64,000 nucleotides of DNA from Sebastes aleutianus (Eukaryota; Chordata; Actinopteri; Perciformes; Sebastidae), in the NCBI GenBank assembly GCA_916700875.1, contig CAKAKS010000031.1:21315380-21379379 (forward strand), written 5' to 3'. Below the pieces are notes generated by a model that had not been told where the DNA came from, did no database searches, and worked only from the letters and a program-made list of their open reading frames with translations. Positions 58,361 to 64,000 of this stretch are shown here, in pieces (within the stretch, counting starts at the first letter, position 1; every line of letters begins with the position of its first letter). Made by a program: the position numbers and the translations under genes.

Positions 58361-58450
58361 AAAGCCCCGTTTCCACAGCAGGAACTTTCCCTCGGAACTA
58401 AGAACCTTTTGGGGAACTCATTGCGATTCGACAGCAGGGACCAGAGATAG
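58361..58450 (+). repeat. Fragment of a common fish interspersed repeat
   Basis: AAGCCCCGTTTCCACAGCAG, GGAACTTTCC and TTTTGGGGAACTCA are phrases I recall from an abundant percomorph element. Only one end is present. Confidence 0.35.
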
Positions 58451-59048
58451 AAAAATATTTAGTTTACTATCATAGAAGACAAAGAAAACCAGCAATATTC
58501 ACATTGGAGAACTTGGAACCAGTGAATTTTTGGCATTTTGCTTAAAAAGTGACAAACAATAAACGCTTACACGTTGCTTTTTTTGTCAATTGGCTAATCG
58601 TCTCAGCACTTTACTGTTTTGTCGATGTTGTCTCAGTTTTCCTTTACATTAATAAGCACGGTTGGAAGATGCTTATGTTGAGCAGAGCGGACCATAAAGG
58701 GGACAGTGAGCAGTCAGAGGGTCAGATGTGTTTTGTGTTACATAACACCCCGCCTGCAGATAAATAATACACTGCAGGCCTCCCTCAGAGGCTCCACTGA
58801 TCAATAATTGAAGTCTCATGATCAGGAACCTTTTGGAGGCTGATCCACTGTGGGGCTGAACTTGCACTGCTCTCCACCAATCCACGTTTTGTTTAGTGAT
58901 GTCATTTTTCACCTTGACATTCAAAGTACAGTTTAGATTGATTCTAAAATACCCCCGAAAATATATTTGTGCCAAACTTGTTTTGTTTTTTAGTTTGGAT
59001 TGTTTGTGGCTTGTTCATAAAGTTTATTAATTTTTGTATTGTGAGAGG

Positions 59049-59558
59049 GTAGGGATGCACTGATACTGGATTGGCTATCGGGCCGATACTGACTTAAAGA
59101 GCTGGATCGGTGACAATGGGGCCGATCTATTCATTCAGTTCTATGTTGATATACATTATATACTGGGATTTTAATTCCTGTTTAAGTTTTGACCAATTTG
59201 TTGCTGCATTAAAAAGGTTTACACTTGAATTATAATTAATGTAAATAATTCATGTTAATTTTGAAGATTTCTTTTCTTTTACCAAGTTTCTAGTTTATTA
59301 TTTTAATAGTAGATAACAATTCAGTACATTTATATTTATGTATTTATCTGTTACATCTTGTTTACAAAGTTATGTGTAAGTCAAGCCTGATGTTGCCTTA
59401 CACATAAAAGAATGATCCCAGTCACTTCCACCCAGTGAGGCATACAGATTATTAATTAAACACTGGTATCAGATCAGTACTCGGCGTCGACCGATACCCA
59501 AAGCCCAGGTATTGCTGTCATGACTGAAAAAGTCAGGTCGCTGGCCTTGCATCCCTAC
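59049..59558. mobile_element. Inverted-repeat element with GTAGGGATGCA ends
   Basis: GTAGGGATGCACTGATACTG at 59049 and TGCATCCCTAC at 59548-59558 are inverted termini. The interior carries degenerate CGGCCGATACTG / CGACCGATACC motifs. No target duplication is clear. Non-autonomous, hAT-like by terminal wording only. Confidence 0.6.
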
Positions 59559-59851
59559 TGTGGAGTTGCTTGTTGTTCTGTCATAAACTGAGCTGCTGTG
59601 TTGAGTGAAGCTTCCGTCTTAAGTGCTGCTGTGATAAATAAAATACGGAGAGTCTGATTCATGCTGATGAATAATGCAGCCTGAGTCAGAGTCAGAGTCC
59701 AGGGCAGAATGCATCGGGTCACTCAGAGGCTACACAAACTAAACTCATCATCACACCTTCACTGTCAGAGCAGAGAGACTGACTGTAGGCACCATGTCGC
59801 CTCCTGCTGTTCACAACCACAAACACTGACAGGATGGTTTGACTGAACATA

Positions 59852-60396
59852 TGGGCAACACTTCATTTTACAGGTCTGCAAATTACATGGTAATGAGGTG
59901 ATAATTAGCAAGTAACCTATTTGAAATTTCTTTGGAATTACTGTCAAATTACCCCAATATTTACCTAAAAGTTTATCAAAAATCACTTTGTTTGGCTGTC
60001 TTGATTTGGGACTTGACTCTGGACTTTTATTATTATTTTATATCTATTTATACACATTATTTAATAATTATATTCCGCTATTTCCCAATAAGCAGTAATA
60101 AATAGCTGGTAATTTATTTAATACATTTCCAGGAAAAGAATACAAATGTAATTAATATGCTTTATTTCTATGTCTGCTGATAAATAGATAATAATTAGCA
60201 AATAACTTATTTGATTATATACTATTTAGCATATAATTATTTTGACAATAATGTTTATAATAAAGTAATTTTCAATATTTTTTTAGGTAAATGTTGGGGT
60301 AATTTGGCAGTAATTCCAAAGAAATTTCAAAAAGGTTACTTGCTAATTATCACCTAATTACCATGAAATTTGCAGAACTGTAAAAAAGTGTTACCA
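59852..60396. mobile_element. Complete long-TIR element, best copy of its family
   Basis: The left arm (GGCAACACTTCATTTTACAG to CCCCAATATTTACCTAAA) is the reverse complement of the right arm (TTAGGTAAATGTTGGGGTAA to AAAAAGTGTTACC) over about 130 bases. A 280-base AT-rich centre has internal mirror symmetry too. Relatives lie at 819-1372 and 23790-23978. No transposase is encoded. Confidence 0.8.
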
Positions 60397-60660
60397 ACAT
60401 GTGTACTGAGGCCGAGGTCTAGCCTTTCTAGAACTTTCAACCGCCTCTTGTGTTCTTCCTCACTTCTTAGTGTCATGGTAGCTCAGTTGTCATCACGTGA
60501 GTAAAGTATGAGACTTTATGATGACAGGCGAGGTTGTGTATGAGGTTGTATATATCAATAATATAATTTCAAATCTTGAATTTGAACTTATTTTACTGAT
60601 ATCATTCACTGTCCTGTTTTCATTTTGCTGAATTGTTGACTTTGTGTTTTCCTGTCACAG

Positions 60661-60770
60661 GTTTGGTTCTGCAGATGACGAGCCTGGATCCTGAAAACCC
60701 AGAAAACTGCTAAACATCTGGTCAGCACGCCTGAATACTGGAGACTGGGTATAAATGACATAATATGTTG
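60661..60770 (+). other. Possible 5' non-coding exon of spindlin
   Basis: A TTTCCTGTCACAG acceptor-like sequence ends at 60660. The following bases (GTTTGGTTCTGCAG...) carry stops in all useful frames. It could be an untranslated exon, but no confident donor was chosen. Confidence 0.2.
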
Positions 60771-61081
60771 ATCTCTGTCTGTCTGTCAGCCTTGGCAGCA
60801 GTTTGACAGACACTACACGAGGTCTGTTGTTGATGTTGTTGTTGTTGTTCCTGCTTTCCACCAGTAGATGTCAGTAAAACAATCTGACATCCAGCTCAGC
60901 AGGAGTTTATGGATCCATGGTCAGATTTCAGCTGTTTTTTTTGTGGCTAGTAGTCATTTCATCATTCCTCCCAGGAGATAATGTGCTCTGTGTTTTTCCC
61001 CTCCTGTTGTTAAAGCCCTGGATAGGTCTGTGTTGTAGCTGTGTGGCCGGGCAGCCTGGCTGCCTCCCTGCCTCCAGATGA

Positions 61082-63600
<2,519 letters not shown>

Positions 63601-64000
63601 GACTTTGCAGACGTCCTGAGCCCCTCCCACGCGACACAAACAAAATGCGGCACATGTTGAAACATCTGAAGCATTCGATCCAGCGCTTGTTCGACCTCAG
63701 ACTATCAAAGACAAAGACTCCAAAAAAAGAAATTCAGACAACGGAAAAAGACAGGATGGATACTTCTTGAGAAACGGTGGGAATGTTTAAGATGGGTAAA
63801 AAAGCGCAGCTGGGTGAGATTGAAGACTCATCCTGACCTTCTTAGACCCTTAAACTACATATAAAAATGGCTTTTACATTACTCTTACAAGGTCCAAAAC
63901 TTCTTGAATACCCCTTAAAACCTTTCTGGTCTCCAAAAATTCAGTTTTACTCCAGAAAAAGACTTCAAAAGCAAAACTTTACTTTTCAGATGAAGCAAGA
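63601..64000 (+). other. Spindlin 3' UTR (start), cut by the window edge
   Basis: Sequence after the TAA stop at 63598-63600. No AATAAA is seen before the edge, so the UTR continues beyond it. Confidence 0.7.

Overview
The window is nuclear DNA of a teleost fish, most likely a percomorph. It has vertebrate-type split genes with GT-AG introns, fish SINE, LINE and Tc1 fragments, many short inverted-repeat elements, and CA, GATA and GA microsatellites. No bacterial-style gene organisation, CRISPR array or genuine tRNA/rRNA gene was seen. The four complete gene models below were assembled by hand from splice sites and reading-frame continuity. All exons join in frame.

Layout. Positions 1-15.7 kb hold the 5' end of a Shroom-family gene on the minus strand. 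Only its first two PDZ-coding exons are present, and the rest runs off the left edge. Behind its first exon lies about 1.5 kb of GA-rich polypurine DNA (15.75-17.25 kb). Positions 17.3-22.9 kb are intergenic and rich in repeats. Positions 22.9-27.65 kb hold a minus-strand gene with seven coding exons and a 640-residue predicted product. It carries three tandem MADF (Myb/SANT-like) domains and a C-terminal BESS-like motif, built from a thrice-repeated pair of phase 1-1 exons. This is the most unusual object in the window. Positions 31.3-40.9 kb hold a 12-exon MFSD14/HIAT1-type transporter gene on the minus strand (516 aa), with LINE and Tc1 debris in its introns. Positions 46.3-52.4 kb hold an 18-exon plus-strand gene for a six-kelch-repeat protein with a C-terminal coiled coil (507 aa). 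Positions about 55.1-63.6 kb hold spindlin (spin1-like) on the plus strand, complete in coding sequence (259 aa), with its 3' UTR running off the right edge.

The genes do not form an operon or one pathway. Their products act in different places: Shroom in apical actomyosin, MADF-BESS in DNA binding, MFSD14 as a membrane solute carrier, kelch/coiled-coil probably as a scaffold, and spindlin as a histone reader. Most remaining sequence is intron or intergenic repeat. It includes a tRNA-derived SINE with a perfect 14-bp target duplication, a TTAA-flanked inverted-repeat element, a long-TIR element with copies at 0.8, 23.9 and 60 kb, a 52-bp minisatellite of TTAGG-like motifs ending in true telomere hexamers, an AT palindrome inside a TAA array, and a tandem duplication in spindlin intron 1.
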